This document shows positions 55,983 through 64,000 of a DNA stretch of 64,000 bases, in pieces. The notes below the pieces were generated by a model. The model saw nothing but the letters and a program-made list of their open reading frames with translations. It was not told the DNA's origin and searched no databases. Each line of letters begins with the position of its first letter. The first letter of the stretch is position 1. The DNA is from Gelatiniphilus marinus (lineage in GTDB: Bacteria; Bacteroidota; Bacteroidia; Flavobacteriales; Flavobacteriaceae). The stretch lies in NCBI RefSeq assembly GCF_042678305.1, contig NZ_JBHUDT010000008.1; one strand, given 5' to 3'. Position numbers and translations under genes: made by a program.

Positions 55983-56723
55983 ATGGATATAAAACAAAAC
56001 ATAAACACGAAAGCGCTACCAAAGCATATTGCCATTATTATGGACGGCAACGGGCGTTGGGCAAAGCAAAAAGGCATGCTGCGGGCTATTGGGCACGAAA
56101 ATGGCACCAAAGCTGTAAGGCAAACCGTAGAAGCTTCAGCAGAATTGGGCATAGAAAACCTAACGCTATACGCCTTTTCTACCGAAAACTGGAACCGCCC
56201 AAAACTAGAAGTACAAACTTTAATGAAACTTTTAGTGTCTTCGCTAAAAAAAGAAATAAAAACACTTCAAGATAATAACATCAAACTATTGGCTATTGGC
56301 AATTTAAACACCTTGCCAAAAAAAGTCCACAAAGAACTAAACGAAGTTATTGAAAGCACTAAAAGTAACAATAGGATGACTTTAACCCTGGCTTTAAGCT
56401 ATGGCTCTAGGGAAGAAATACTAAATACTGTTAAAGAGATTAGTATTAAAGTTAAAAATAATATAATTTCGCCCGATAAAATTGATGAATCGATTATTAA
56501 TGAGCATCTTTACACGCAAAATTTGCCAGATGTAGATTTGCTTATTAGAACCAGTGGCGAACAACGTATAAGCAATTTTTTGCTTTGGCAAATAGCTTAC
56601 GCAGAATTGTATTTTACCAATACGCTTTGGCCAGATTTTTCAAAGCAACATTTGTACGAAGCTATTATTGAATATCAAAAAAGAGAACGACGATTTGGGA
56701 AAACAAGTGAACAACTTAGCTAA
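55983..56723 (+). CDS. uppS: Undecaprenyl diphosphate synthase (isoprenyl transferase)
   Basis: UppS builds the C55 lipid carrier for peptidoglycan and O-antigen. From ATG 55983 the 246-residue protein has the catalytic IIMDGNGRWAKQ motif, the LTLYAFSTENWNRP block, and RTSGEQRISNFLLWQ near the C terminus. The longer frame from 55908 would run through the DUF6089 gene and is rejected. Its end overlaps the start of bamA. Confidence 0.96.
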   Translation: MDIKQNINTKALPKHIAIIMDGNGRWAKQKGMLRAIGHENGTKAVRQTVEASAELGIENLTLYAFSTENWNRPKLEVQTLMKLLVSSLKKEIKTLQDNNIKLLAIGNLNTLPKKVHKELNEVIESTKSNNRMTLTLALSYGSREEILNTVKEISIKVKNNIISPDKIDESIINEHLYTQNLPDVDLLIRTSGEQRISNFLLWQIAYAELYFTNTLWPDFSKQHLYEAIIEYQKRERRFGKTSEQLS

Positions 56724-59274
56724 TAATTTATCTTTTACAAAATTAAAACACTGTTTATTAGCAATAACAATATTGTGCGGTTTTAGCATAAAAGCACAAG
56801 ACTTGCCGTACAGCGATGGTAAAAAATACACCTTAGGAAGCGTTTCGGTTTCTGGAAATACTACATTTAGCGAGCAAACCATAGTTACCTATTCTGGTTT
56901 AAGAAAAGGCAAGCAAATGACTATTCCTGGAGAGGATATTAGTAACGCCATAAAAAAACTTTGGAGCTCTAAATTATTTAGCGATATAGAAATTTTCATT
57001 ACCAAAATTGAAGGCGATGTAGCGCATTTGGAAATCAGATTATCCGATTTGCCACAGCTTAACGAGCTGAAAATAAACGGCATTAAAAAAGGCAAAAAAG
57101 AAGCTGTAATTAACGATGCAGGACTAAAAAAAGGTACCAAAGTAACAGAAAACCTAATAACCAATACTAAAAATTTTCTTACAAAAAAATACAAAAAAGA
57201 AGGGTTTTACAACACCAAAATACTTATAAATACCATTGATGTTAAAGACTCTATAGAAACAGCCAGGGTAAACATGGTGGTAAACATAGATAAGGGCGAA
57301 AAAGTAAAAGTAAAGGATATTGTGTTTAACGGCAACGCCGTTTTAAGCGACAAAAAGCTTAGAAAGGCCATGAAAAGCACAAAAAAAATTAACCGTCTTC
57401 GCATATTAAAACGCTCAAAATTTGTTGATTCTGCCTATCAAGAAGATTTATCTAAAATCATCGATAAATACAAAGAAAACGGATACAGAGATGCGCGTAT
57501 TCTATCGGATAGCTTAATTGTTAACAACGATAACAAAACCGTTTCACTTCATATTAATGTTAATGAAGGCGAGCAATACACCTTTGGCGACATTACATTT
57601 ATTGGCAATACCGTTTACAGCAACGAGTTTTTAAGCAGGTATTTAAGAATTAAAAAAGGCGATACCTACAACGGTGTTTTACTGCAAGAGCGTATTGCAG
57701 ACAACACAAAGCCCGATGCTATCGATATTACAAACCTATACCAAAACAGCGGATATTTATTCTCTACCATAAACCCTGTTGAAGTAAATGCCGACGACAA
57801 TGTTATTGATATGGAAATTAGAATATCTGAAGGAAAACCGGCATATTTCAATAAAGTATCGGTTGTTGGAAACGATAAAACCAACGACCATGTTATTTAC
57901 CGCATGTTACGTACGCGCCCTGGGCAATTGTACAGTAAAGAAAACGTGGTGCGTTCGGTTAGGGAATTGGGGCAATTAGGCTTTTTTGATGCCCAAGAGA
58001 TTTCACCAAACTTTAACAACCCAAACCCAAATGAAGGGACCATTGATATGGAATACTCTGTTAAAGAAACAGGTTCCAGCCAAATAGAACTGCAAGGTGG
58101 TTATGGCGGCGGCGGCTTTATTGGTACGCTTGGGTTGTCGTTTAACAACTTTTCAATAAAGGACATCTTTAAAAAAGACGCTTATAAACCCATCCCCATG
58201 GGCGACGGGCAAAAATTGGCGCTTCGTTTACAAGCCAGCCGTTTTTACCAAACCTATAGTTTCTCGTTTTCTGAACCTTGGTTGGGTGGAAAAAAACCAG
58301 TGCAGTTTTCAACATCTTTATCGCATACAAGGCAATTTGCATACAATCCACTTACTAGAAATGCAGATAAAAGTCAAAATTTTAATATCACAGGAATTTC
58401 AGTTGGTTTAGCAAAACGTTTAACCGTACCTGATGATTATTTTACATTATCACAAGCTGTAAGTTTCCAGAGGTATGATTTGAATAATTATAACATAAGT
58501 TCTTTATTCACATTTGGAGATGGTTACGCAAATAACTTTTCATATACCGTTGGTTTAAGCAGAAACAATACTAGAATAGATCCTATTTACCCAACGGGTG
58601 GTTCAAGCTTTTCGGCTACAGCAAAACTTTCTTTACCATATTCTTTATTTGATGGTGTCGATTACAAAGCATTAAAAGAAGATAGAGAACAAGCTATTAT
58701 CGATCAAGATGCAACTAAACTAGGAGAAATAGACCAAGAACGTTACAAATGGTTAGAGTTTTATAAAATAAACTTTAAAGCCGACTGGTACACCGAAATT
58801 GTAAAAGACCTCGTATTAAAACCAAGCGTAGAATTTGGTTTCTTGGGAGCGTACAACAACGACAGAGGCGTTATCCCTTTTGAGCGTTTCTTTGTTGGTG
58901 GCGATGGTTTGGGCAGTTACAGTTTAGATGGCAGGGAATCTATTGCACTTCGTGGGTATCCAAATCAATCCTTATCAAATCAAGATGGAGGCACCATTTA
59001 CAACAAATTTTCATTAGAGCTTCGTTACCCTATCACTTTAAAAGCATCAGCAAAAATATTTGCATTAGGTTTTATTGAGGGTGGTGCATCCTATAATAGT
59101 TTTAGGGATTACAACCCATTTAGCATAAAACGATCTGCTGGTTTGGGGGTTCGCATTTTTATGCCGGCATTTGGTTTGTTAGGTATCGATTTTGGCCATG
59201 GATTCGATCCATTGCCGGGAGAAACTGTTAAAAATGGTTGGGAAACCCATTTTATTATAGGACAACAATTTTAA
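56707..59274 (+). CDS. bamA: Outer-membrane assembly factor BamA
   Basis: BamA inserts beta-barrel proteins into the outer membrane. The 855-868-residue protein has a signal segment (HCLLAITILCGFSIKAQ), five POTRA domains up to about residue 430, then the barrel with its conserved loop (GGDGLGSYSLDGRES) and a typical C terminus (GWETHFIIGQQF). The start is unsure: GTG at 56707 (overlapping uppS by 17 bases) is chosen, while TTG at 56668 would add 13 residues; no ATG is available before the signal peptide. It lies between uppS and the Skp genes, as usual. Confidence 0.95.
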   Translation: MNNLANNLSFTKLKHCLLAITILCGFSIKAQDLPYSDGKKYTLGSVSVSGNTTFSEQTIVTYSGLRKGKQMTIPGEDISNAIKKLWSSKLFSDIEIFITKIEGDVAHLEIRLSDLPQLNELKINGIKKGKKEAVINDAGLKKGTKVTENLITNTKNFLTKKYKKEGFYNTKILINTIDVKDSIETARVNMVVNIDKGEKVKVKDIVFNGNAVLSDKKLRKAMKSTKKINRLRILKRSKFVDSAYQEDLSKIIDKYKENGYRDARILSDSLIVNNDNKTVSLHINVNEGEQYTFGDITFIGNTVYSNEFLSRYLRIKKGDTYNGVLLQERIADNTKPDAIDITNLYQNSGYLFSTINPVEVNADDNVIDMEIRISEGKPAYFNKVSVVGNDKTNDHVIYRMLRTRPGQLYSKENVVRSVRELGQLGFFDAQEISPNFNNPNPNEGTIDMEYSVKETGSSQIELQGGYGGGGFIGTLGLSFNNFSIKDIFKKDAYKPIPMGDGQKLALRLQASRFYQTYSFSFSEPWLGGKKPVQFSTSLSHTRQFAYNPLTRNADKSQNFNITGISVGLAKRLTVPDDYFTLSQAVSFQRYDLNNYNISSLFTFGDGYANNFSYTVGLSRNNTRIDPIYPTGGSSFSATAKLSLPYSLFDGVDYKALKEDREQAIIDQDATKLGEIDQERYKWLEFYKINFKADWYTEIVKDLVLKPSVEFGFLGAYNNDRGVIPFERFFVGGDGLGSYSLDGRESIALRGYPNQSLSNQDGGTIYNKFSLELRYPITLKASAKIFALGFIEGGASYNSFRDYNPFSIKRSAGLGVRIFMPAFGLLGIDFGHGFDPLPGETVKNGWETHFIIGQQF

Positions 59275-59564
59275 TCAATCTATATAGCAAAATTTACTTT
59301 GGCACGATATTTTCTAATAGCAATTTGATGATTTGAGTTCCAATTGAAATTTTTCAGGTTAAAATTCGTTAATTTTGAAATGCGCAACCTAAAATTTTTC
59401 AAATTGCGGAAAATGATTACTTTGCGAATGACATCTGACTGTTAAAAATCAATGTAAAACAATCAGATAAAAGCACAATTCAAAAAACGACAGAATTCAA
59501 AAAAAAAAAAAATCATCTGTCTATTTTAGAATTTATAGCCAATAAATTATAAAACACCAAACAG
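59275..59564. other. Spacer between bamA and ompH genes
   Basis: No gene is seen. TAATTTTG at 59370-59377 fits the -7 consensus, with a TTG 23 bases upstream (59344-59346), and might start transcription of the Skp genes. A run of twelve or more A lies near 59500-59512. Confidence 0.35.
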
Positions 59565-60551
59565 ATGAAGATGAAATTAAAAGTTCTTTTTTTACTGATA
59601 ACAATGTTTACATTAAGCCTTTCAATACATGCGCAACGTGGCGTAAGAATAGGCTATATAGATACAGAATATATTTTAGAGAACGTTCCGGAATATAAAG
59701 AAGCCATGGCGCAATTAGATGAAAAAGCCCAAAAATGGCAAAACGAAATCCAAGCGAAGCTAAGCGCTGTAGAGCAAAAACGTAAAGATTTAAGCAACGA
59801 AAAAGCCCTTTTAACAAAAGCGCTTATTGATGAGCGCGAAGAAGACATCACTTTTGAGGAACAAGAAATATTAGATTACCAACAAAAGCGTTTTGGGCCA
59901 AATGGCGATTTAATGATTCAGAAAAAACAACTTATGCAACCTATACAAGATCAAATTTTTGCCGCGGTACAAGATTTGGCCGGAAGCAGAAAATACGATT
60001 TTATATTTGATAAATCTGCCGATGTTGTTATGCTGTATTCGGCAAAACAATTCGATTTAAGCGAGCAAATTTTAAGAAGCATAAAAAGAGCCTCAAAACG
60101 TAAGCAAGTACAAACCAAGGCAGAACGTAAAGAAGCAGAAAAAGAAGATGTTGTACCAGAGGTTAATTTAGAATTGGAAGCACGCGAAAAGGCATTAGAA
60201 GAAAAAAAAGCAGCCCGACAAAGTGCTGTTGAAAAAGCAAGACAAGAAAAATTAGCCGCTCGCGAAGCTAAAGTAAAAGCAGCAGCAGAAAGACGCCAAA
60301 AAGCTATAGACGATCGTGCAAAAGCAAAACAAGCTAAATTAGACGAAAGAAACAAAACAACAAAAAATGAAGCCAGTAAATCTGCCGATGTAAAAACAAC
60401 CGGAGAAACAAAAACAAGAGCACAACTTATAGAAGAAAACAGACAAAAGAAATTAAAAGATAGAGAAGCCAGAAAAAAAGCTTTAGAAGACCGAAAGAAA
60501 AAAATATTAGAAGACCGCAAAAAAGTAAAAGACAGTATAAATAACAATTAA
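59565..60551 (+). CDS. OmpH/Skp-family chaperone with long charged tail
   Basis: The 328-residue periplasmic protein has a signal peptide (FLLITMFTLSLSIHAQ) and a Skp-like domain to about residue 180 (RIGYIDTEYILENVPEYKEA, then a coiled coil). A further 150-residue tail is almost wholly Lys/Glu/Arg/Ala, with repeats such as KAAAERRQKA, DRAKAKQAKLDERN and REARKKALEDRKKK. Skp guards unfolded outer-membrane proteins before BamA. The tail is much longer than in classical Skp (about 160 residues), while the second copy downstream is standard. Confidence 0.88.
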   Translation: MKMKLKVLFLLITMFTLSLSIHAQRGVRIGYIDTEYILENVPEYKEAMAQLDEKAQKWQNEIQAKLSAVEQKRKDLSNEKALLTKALIDEREEDITFEEQEILDYQQKRFGPNGDLMIQKKQLMQPIQDQIFAAVQDLAGSRKYDFIFDKSADVVMLYSAKQFDLSEQILRSIKRASKRKQVQTKAERKEAEKEDVVPEVNLELEAREKALEEKKAARQSAVEKARQEKLAAREAKVKAAAERRQKAIDDRAKAKQAKLDERNKTTKNEASKSADVKTTGETKTRAQLIEENRQKKLKDREARKKALEDRKKKILEDRKKVKDSINNN

Positions 60552-60587
60552 CAAAACAATTTATAACACATTAACACTATTTAAAAA

Positions 60588-61094
60588 ATGAAACAATTTA
60601 AAACTATTTTATTAGCAACGGCATTATGCATAGGAACCTTAAGTTTTTCTCAAGCACAAAATAAAGTTGCCCATATAAATACACAAGAATTAATTAGTGC
60701 CATGCCAGAGATGAAGGCTGCACAAACACAACTTGAAACGCTTGGTAAAACCTACCAAACCGATATTCAAAATATGGCAACCGAGTTTCAAAATAAGGTA
60801 AAGCAATACGATGCCGAGGCTTCTACAAAAACCCAAGAAGAGAATACCAAAAGAGCCCAAGAAGTACAAACAATGGAACAAAATATCCGTCAGTTTCAAG
60901 GACAGGCCCAACAAGATTTGCAGAAAAAAGAAATAGAGCTTTTAAAGCCTATCACAGAAAAGGCCAAAACAGCTATTTTAAAAGTAGCACGAGCACAAGG
61001 TTTTGAGTATGTATTAGATTCTGCACAAGGCGTAATGATTATGGCCGACGGTAAAAACCTGCTTGACGATGTAAAAAAAGAGTTAGGCATATAG
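60588..61094 (+). CDS. OmpH/Skp-family chaperone, standard length
   Basis: The 168-residue protein has a signal peptide (ATALCIGTLSFSQA), a Skp/OmpH domain (NKVAHINTQELISAMPEMKA), a Gln/Glu-rich coiled coil and the end strand FEYVLDSAQGVMIMADGKNL. It follows the long Skp-like gene by 36 bases and is followed by a terminator. Tandem ompH copies behind bamA are normal in this group. Confidence 0.93.
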   Translation: MKQFKTILLATALCIGTLSFSQAQNKVAHINTQELISAMPEMKAAQTQLETLGKTYQTDIQNMATEFQNKVKQYDAEASTKTQEENTKRAQEVQTMEQNIRQFQGQAQQDLQKKEIELLKPITEKAKTAILKVARAQGFEYVLDSAQGVMIMADGKNLLDDVKKELGI

Positions 61095-61120
61095 TAAACA
61101 ACTACTCTTTATAAAATAAT

Positions 61121-61152
61121 AAAAAAGCCACCTCAAACAAGGTGGCTTTTTT
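61121..61152 (+). terminator. Terminator after the ompH pair
   Basis: AAAAAAGCCACCT (61121-61133) pairs with AGGTGGCTTTTTT (61140-61152), with a 6-base loop. Confidence 0.9.
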
Positions 61153-61177
61153 ATTTTTATTACCTAAATTTATACAC

Positions 61178-61957
61178 ATGAGTAAACATCCTATTGGTAT
61201 TTTCGATTCTGGCGTTGGCGGCACGTCTATTTGGAAAGAAATTCATCAACTTTTACCTAAAGAAAACACCATATATTTGGCCGATAGCAATAATGCGCCC
61301 TATGGCCCAAAAGGGAAAGAAGCCATTATAGAACTCAGTATAAAAAACACCGAATATTTATTGAAAAAAAGCTGTAAACTTATTGTCGTGGCATGCAACA
61401 CCGCTACTACCAATGCCATTGACTATTTACGCAAAACCTATAATGTGCCATTTATTGGCATTGAACCCGCCATAAAACCCGCAGCCTTACAAACCAAAAC
61501 AAATGCCATTGGAATTTTAGCTACCAAAGGGACTTTAAGCAGTGCGTTATTCTCGAAAACCTCGGGGTTATTTGCCAGTAATATTAATGTTGTTGAACAG
61601 GTTGGAGAAGGCATAGTTGAATTGATTGAAAGCGGAAAATTGTATTCTCACGAGATGAAAAGCTTGCTGAAAATTTATTTGCAACCCATGATTGACGCTA
61701 ACATTGATTATTTGGTTTTAGGTTGTACGCATTACCCGTATTTAATGCCTTTACTTATTGATTTATTACCAAATCATGTAAAAATTATAGATTCTGGTGA
61801 AGCAGTGGCACGACAAACTAGAACTGTTTTAAAACAACATAATTTGCTAAATAGTCAAGTTTTAAATACTAAAAATGATTTTTTTACTAATGGAAATCCA
61901 GATGTGATGCAATCGCTTTTACACGGAAAATTTAATGTTGATTATCTGGGGTTTTAA
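61178..61957 (+). CDS. murI: Glutamate racemase
   Basis: MurI makes D-glutamate for peptidoglycan. From ATG 61178 (259 residues) it shows FDSGVGGTS, the catalytic Cys in VACNTATTNA and the second catalytic Cys in LGCTHYPYL. The frame is open from 61142, but that extension would start inside the ompH terminator, so the shorter form is chosen. It is the last gene of the envelope run. Confidence 0.96.
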   Translation: MSKHPIGIFDSGVGGTSIWKEIHQLLPKENTIYLADSNNAPYGPKGKEAIIELSIKNTEYLLKKSCKLIVVACNTATTNAIDYLRKTYNVPFIGIEPAIKPAALQTKTNAIGILATKGTLSSALFSKTSGLFASNINVVEQVGEGIVELIESGKLYSHEMKSLLKIYLQPMIDANIDYLVLGCTHYPYLMPLLIDLLPNHVKIIDSGEAVARQTRTVLKQHNLLNSQVLNTKNDFFTNGNPDVMQSLLHGKFNVDYLGF

Positions 61958-61963
61958 TTAGAA

Positions 61964-62000
61964 TGTCATTCTATGGAGTGCAACGACGTGATAATCTCAT
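61964..62000. repeat. Dispersed intergenic element next to the R-M locus
   Basis: TGTCATTC, AGTGCAACGACGTG and AATCTCAT appear in order. Beginning and end match the type B repeats elsewhere in the window (TGTCATT ... AATCTCAT), while the middle differs. It lies between murI and the methyltransferase gene. Confidence 0.45.
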
Positions 62001-62147
62001 AATCGATTGATAGATTGCCACAGAAAATTAGAAATTTTCTTCGCCTTTGCGCTCAAAAAAAACGTGAAGAAAGTTGTGAATAAAAAATGATAATACAACC
62101 AACAAAAATAAAAATCTTTATTAACTTGTACAGTTAAATAGGAGATA

Positions 62148-63413
62148 ATGACTAAGGGAAGAATTAAAATAGAAAACATTGACGGACAGCTATTTGAGAT
62201 AAAAGTAGTTGATCCTGAAAATTCTAAACCAGCTTCATTCACACATTATATACATAATCACAAAAATGGAGTTTCTCAATTCTATAAAAAAGATGCACTC
62301 TCTTTTGTCCGAGAAATCCTCGAAAAAGAATATCCCAAAAAAAAAGTCACAAATAAAATTGCTGAAGAAGCACTTCAGTATCTAATTTTTGACCTCAATA
62401 AATCCGTTCCATTTCCATCACCTAAAAAACCAAAATTTAAATTCATAGATCTTTTTGCAGGAATTGGAGGGTTTCGGTTGGCACTTCAAAACCTAAAAGG
62501 TAAATGCGTTTTTACAAGCGAATGGGATAAGTATTCGAAACTAACTTATAAAACAAATTTTGGAGAAATACCATTTGGAGATATTACAAAACCTGAAACA
62601 AAAAGCTATATCCCTGATAACTTTGATGTACTTTGTGCTGGATTTCCGTGTCAAGCATTTTCAATTGCAGGAAAACGTGGTGGATTTGAGGATACAAGGG
62701 GGACTTTGTTTTTTGATGTTGCAGAAATCATAAGGGAAAAGCAGCCAAAAGCTATTTTTCTTGAAAATGTAAAAGGATTAAGAAACCACGATAAAGGAAA
62801 AACTTTAGCAACAATTTTAAATGTACTTCGAGAAGATTTGGGCTATTTTGTTCCTGAACCACAAATAATAAATGCAAAAGGATTTGGTGTACCCCAAAAT
62901 CGAGAGCGAATTTTTATAGTTGGCTTCCACGAAAACACTAGAATAACCGAATTTGAGTACCCAAAACCAACCAATAATGAAGTTGTCTTAGAGGATATTT
63001 TAGAAGAAAATGAAGTTTCTGTAAAATACTACCTTTCTACAACTTACATCGACACTTTAAGAAAACACAAGGCAAGACACGAAAGTAAAGGAAATGGCTT
63101 TGGCTATGAAATTATCCCAAATGATGGGACAGCAAATGCAGTAGTTTGTGGAGGAATGGGAAGGGAAAGAAACTTGATTTTTGATGATAGATTAACCAAT
63201 TTTAAGCCTATAACAAACATTTCTGGAGAAGTAAATAGAGAAGGCATAAGAAAAATGACACCGCGTGAATGGGCTAGGCTACAAGGATTTCCAGACAATT
63301 TTAAAATCTTAGTTTCAGACGCACAGGCATATAAACAGTTCGGTAATTCAGTTGCAGTTCCCGCAATTCAGGCAACAGCTGAAAAAATAATAGAAAAACT
63401 AAACGATGCTTAA
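62148..63413 (+). CDS. DNA (cytosine-5) methyltransferase of a type II R-M system
   Basis: The 421-residue enzyme has all main C5-methyltransferase motifs: I (FAGIGGF from Phe103), IV (GFPCQAF with catalytic Cys168), VI (ENVKGL, Glu206), VIII (PQNRERIFIVGF), IX (MTPREWARLQGFPD) and X (QFGNSVAVPAI). About 95 N-terminal residues precede motif I and may help DNA contact. The target site cannot be told from sequence. The restriction gene overlaps its end by 8 bases. Low G+C relative to the neighbours and the position next to a dispersed repeat suggest recent acquisition. Confidence 0.95.
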   Translation: MTKGRIKIENIDGQLFEIKVVDPENSKPASFTHYIHNHKNGVSQFYKKDALSFVREILEKEYPKKKVTNKIAEEALQYLIFDLNKSVPFPSPKKPKFKFIDLFAGIGGFRLALQNLKGKCVFTSEWDKYSKLTYKTNFGEIPFGDITKPETKSYIPDNFDVLCAGFPCQAFSIAGKRGGFEDTRGTLFFDVAEIIREKQPKAIFLENVKGLRNHDKGKTLATILNVLREDLGYFVPEPQIINAKGFGVPQNRERIFIVGFHENTRITEFEYPKPTNNEVVLEDILEENEVSVKYYLSTTYIDTLRKHKARHESKGNGFGYEIIPNDGTANAVVCGGMGRERNLIFDDRLTNFKPITNISGEVNREGIRKMTPREWARLQGFPDNFKILVSDAQAYKQFGNSVAVPAIQATAEKIIEKLNDA

Positions 63414-63897
63414 AGAACTAGGAATTGTCATTGGAAATGACACAAAAGCTGGAAATATATTTAAACATCTTTTTTCTGATTTTATAGAAATAGATTATGA
63501 GAAACCTTCAGAATATATTAAACTCTTTTGGGATAAATATGAGGCTTATCCAAAACGAAATTCAAACCTGAATGGTAAAATGTTTGAATACATTTTGGCT
63601 TCTCTATGTATTAGAGAGAAAATTTTACCTATTTATATGAGTGCAAAAGTAGCTTTTGTGCCGAATGTAGTTTATGATTTAATGTTCTATTCATCTGAGC
63701 GTGGACCAATTTGTTGGAGTGTAAAAACTAGCTTAAGAGAAAGATACAAGCAAGCAGATTTGGAGTCAATTGCCTTAAAATATGTTCATAGAAAAGCTTT
63801 AAGTTATTTAATAACACTAAACGAAACAGAAGCGCAAAGTGTGAAAAAGAAGATAAAAACTGGCGATGTTATTGACACTATCCCATTAAGTGTGTAA
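63406..63897 (+). CDS. Probable type II restriction endonuclease
   Basis: The 163-residue protein is small for a restriction enzyme but sits in the expected place, overlapping the methyltransferase gene by 8 bases. A PD-(D/E)xK-like core can be drawn: Glu61 (KMFEYILA), Asp91 (VVYDLMFY) and Lys107 (WSVKTS), followed by the basic RERYKQADLE stretch seen in some type II enzymes. I do not recognise a named isoschizomer. It is shut off by a strong terminator. Confidence 0.75.
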   Translation: MLKELGIVIGNDTKAGNIFKHLFSDFIEIDYEKPSEYIKLFWDKYEAYPKRNSNLNGKMFEYILASLCIREKILPIYMSAKVAFVPNVVYDLMFYSSERGPICWSVKTSLRERYKQADLESIALKYVHRKALSYLITLNETEAQSVKKKIKTGDVIDTIPLSV

Positions 63898-63910
63898 ACT
63901 TAATTTATCG

Positions 63911-63944
63911 AGGGTTTGACTTTCTTAAAGTTGAACCCTTTTTT
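63911..63944 (+). terminator. Terminator of the R-M operon
   Basis: AGGGTT and AACCCT (63911-63916, 63934-63939) enclose an inner ACTTT/AAAGT stem and are followed by a T run, 14 bases after the endonuclease stop. The last 56 bases of the window hold no recognised feature. Confidence 0.85.
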
Positions 63945-64000
63945 CAAATATAGTTAAAAATTGGTTTAAAATAATGCCCCAATTCCTAATAGGCATTGAC

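Noticed and set aside
59951..60547. 198-codon open frame antisense to the long ompH gene
   Set aside because: It arises from the Lys/Glu/Ala codon bias of the sense tail (Phe/Ser/Leu-rich complement) and has no independent signals.
1..64000. tRNA, rRNA, tmRNA or RNase P RNA genes
   Set aside because: I scanned the intergenic spacers by eye and recognised none; all spacers are shorter than about 300 bases. A covariance-model search would settle small RNAs.

Overview
The window comes from a low-GC, gliding-type member of the Bacteroidota, almost certainly Flavobacteriaceae. Signs of this are: genes for the type IX secretion system (T9SS) and gliding machinery (porZ, sprA, a remB-like gene, T9SS C-terminal sorting domains); a complete alternative complex III (act) operon fused to aa3 oxidase genes; -7 boxes of the TAnnTTTG type; almost no Shine-Dalgarno sequences; and Flavobacteriaceae families such as DUF6089, DUF6252 and the THC0290_0291-like family. 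No rRNA, tRNA, CRISPR array, transposase or phage was recognised. Genus cannot be told from the sequence alone.

Layout. 1-684: the 3' end of a secreted-protein gene whose T9SS sorting domain is cut by a stop codon, then a strong terminator. 804-6271 (minus): a tight operon porZ-recO-TonB-dependent receptor. 6362-9248 (plus): a GT-C-like membrane protein and an FAD-dependent oxidoreductase, divergent from porZ. 9347-15386: single housekeeping genes (gdhA, an outer-membrane family protein, a cystathionine gamma-synthase/lyase, a DUF3298-type lipoprotein, DinB-like, ArsC-like, SPOR). 15510-27383: the respiratory operon actABCDEF-coxBA, ending in a terminator. 27381-40994: ruvB, queG, maeB, ruvA-sprA, gcvH-vanZ. 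41055-45152: two TonB-type energy transducers and a RemB-like outer-membrane protein that carries a TonB C-terminal-like domain at its N terminus. 45153-47609: dispersed repeats followed by three butted, decaying gene fragments. 47684-51388 (minus): tig-clpP-clpX. 51412-53377 (minus): small membrane protein, alpha/beta hydrolase, pdxJ. 53631-61957 (plus): CBS protein, nadK, DUF6089, uppS, bamA, two Skp/OmpH genes and murI, an envelope-biogenesis run. 62148-63944: a type II restriction-modification pair and its terminator.

How the parts fit. Much of the window serves the cell envelope. SprA is the T9SS outer-membrane pore, PorZ belongs to the cell-surface attachment machinery, BamA and the Skp-like chaperones insert and escort outer-membrane proteins, UppS and MurI feed peptidoglycan and polysaccharide synthesis, and the TonB proteins energise receptors such as the one at 804-3215. 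The Act-Cox operon moves electrons from quinol to oxygen and probably builds a supercomplex.

I found no convincing wholly new multi-gene system. The best leads are the ActC subunit with an extra helix-hairpin-helix-like tail, the TonB-CTD/beta-barrel fusion next to two TonB genes, alternative hairpins between actA and actB, the GT-C/flavoenzyme pair beside porZ, the gene graveyard at 45.4-47.6 kb, and a family of intergenic palindromes.
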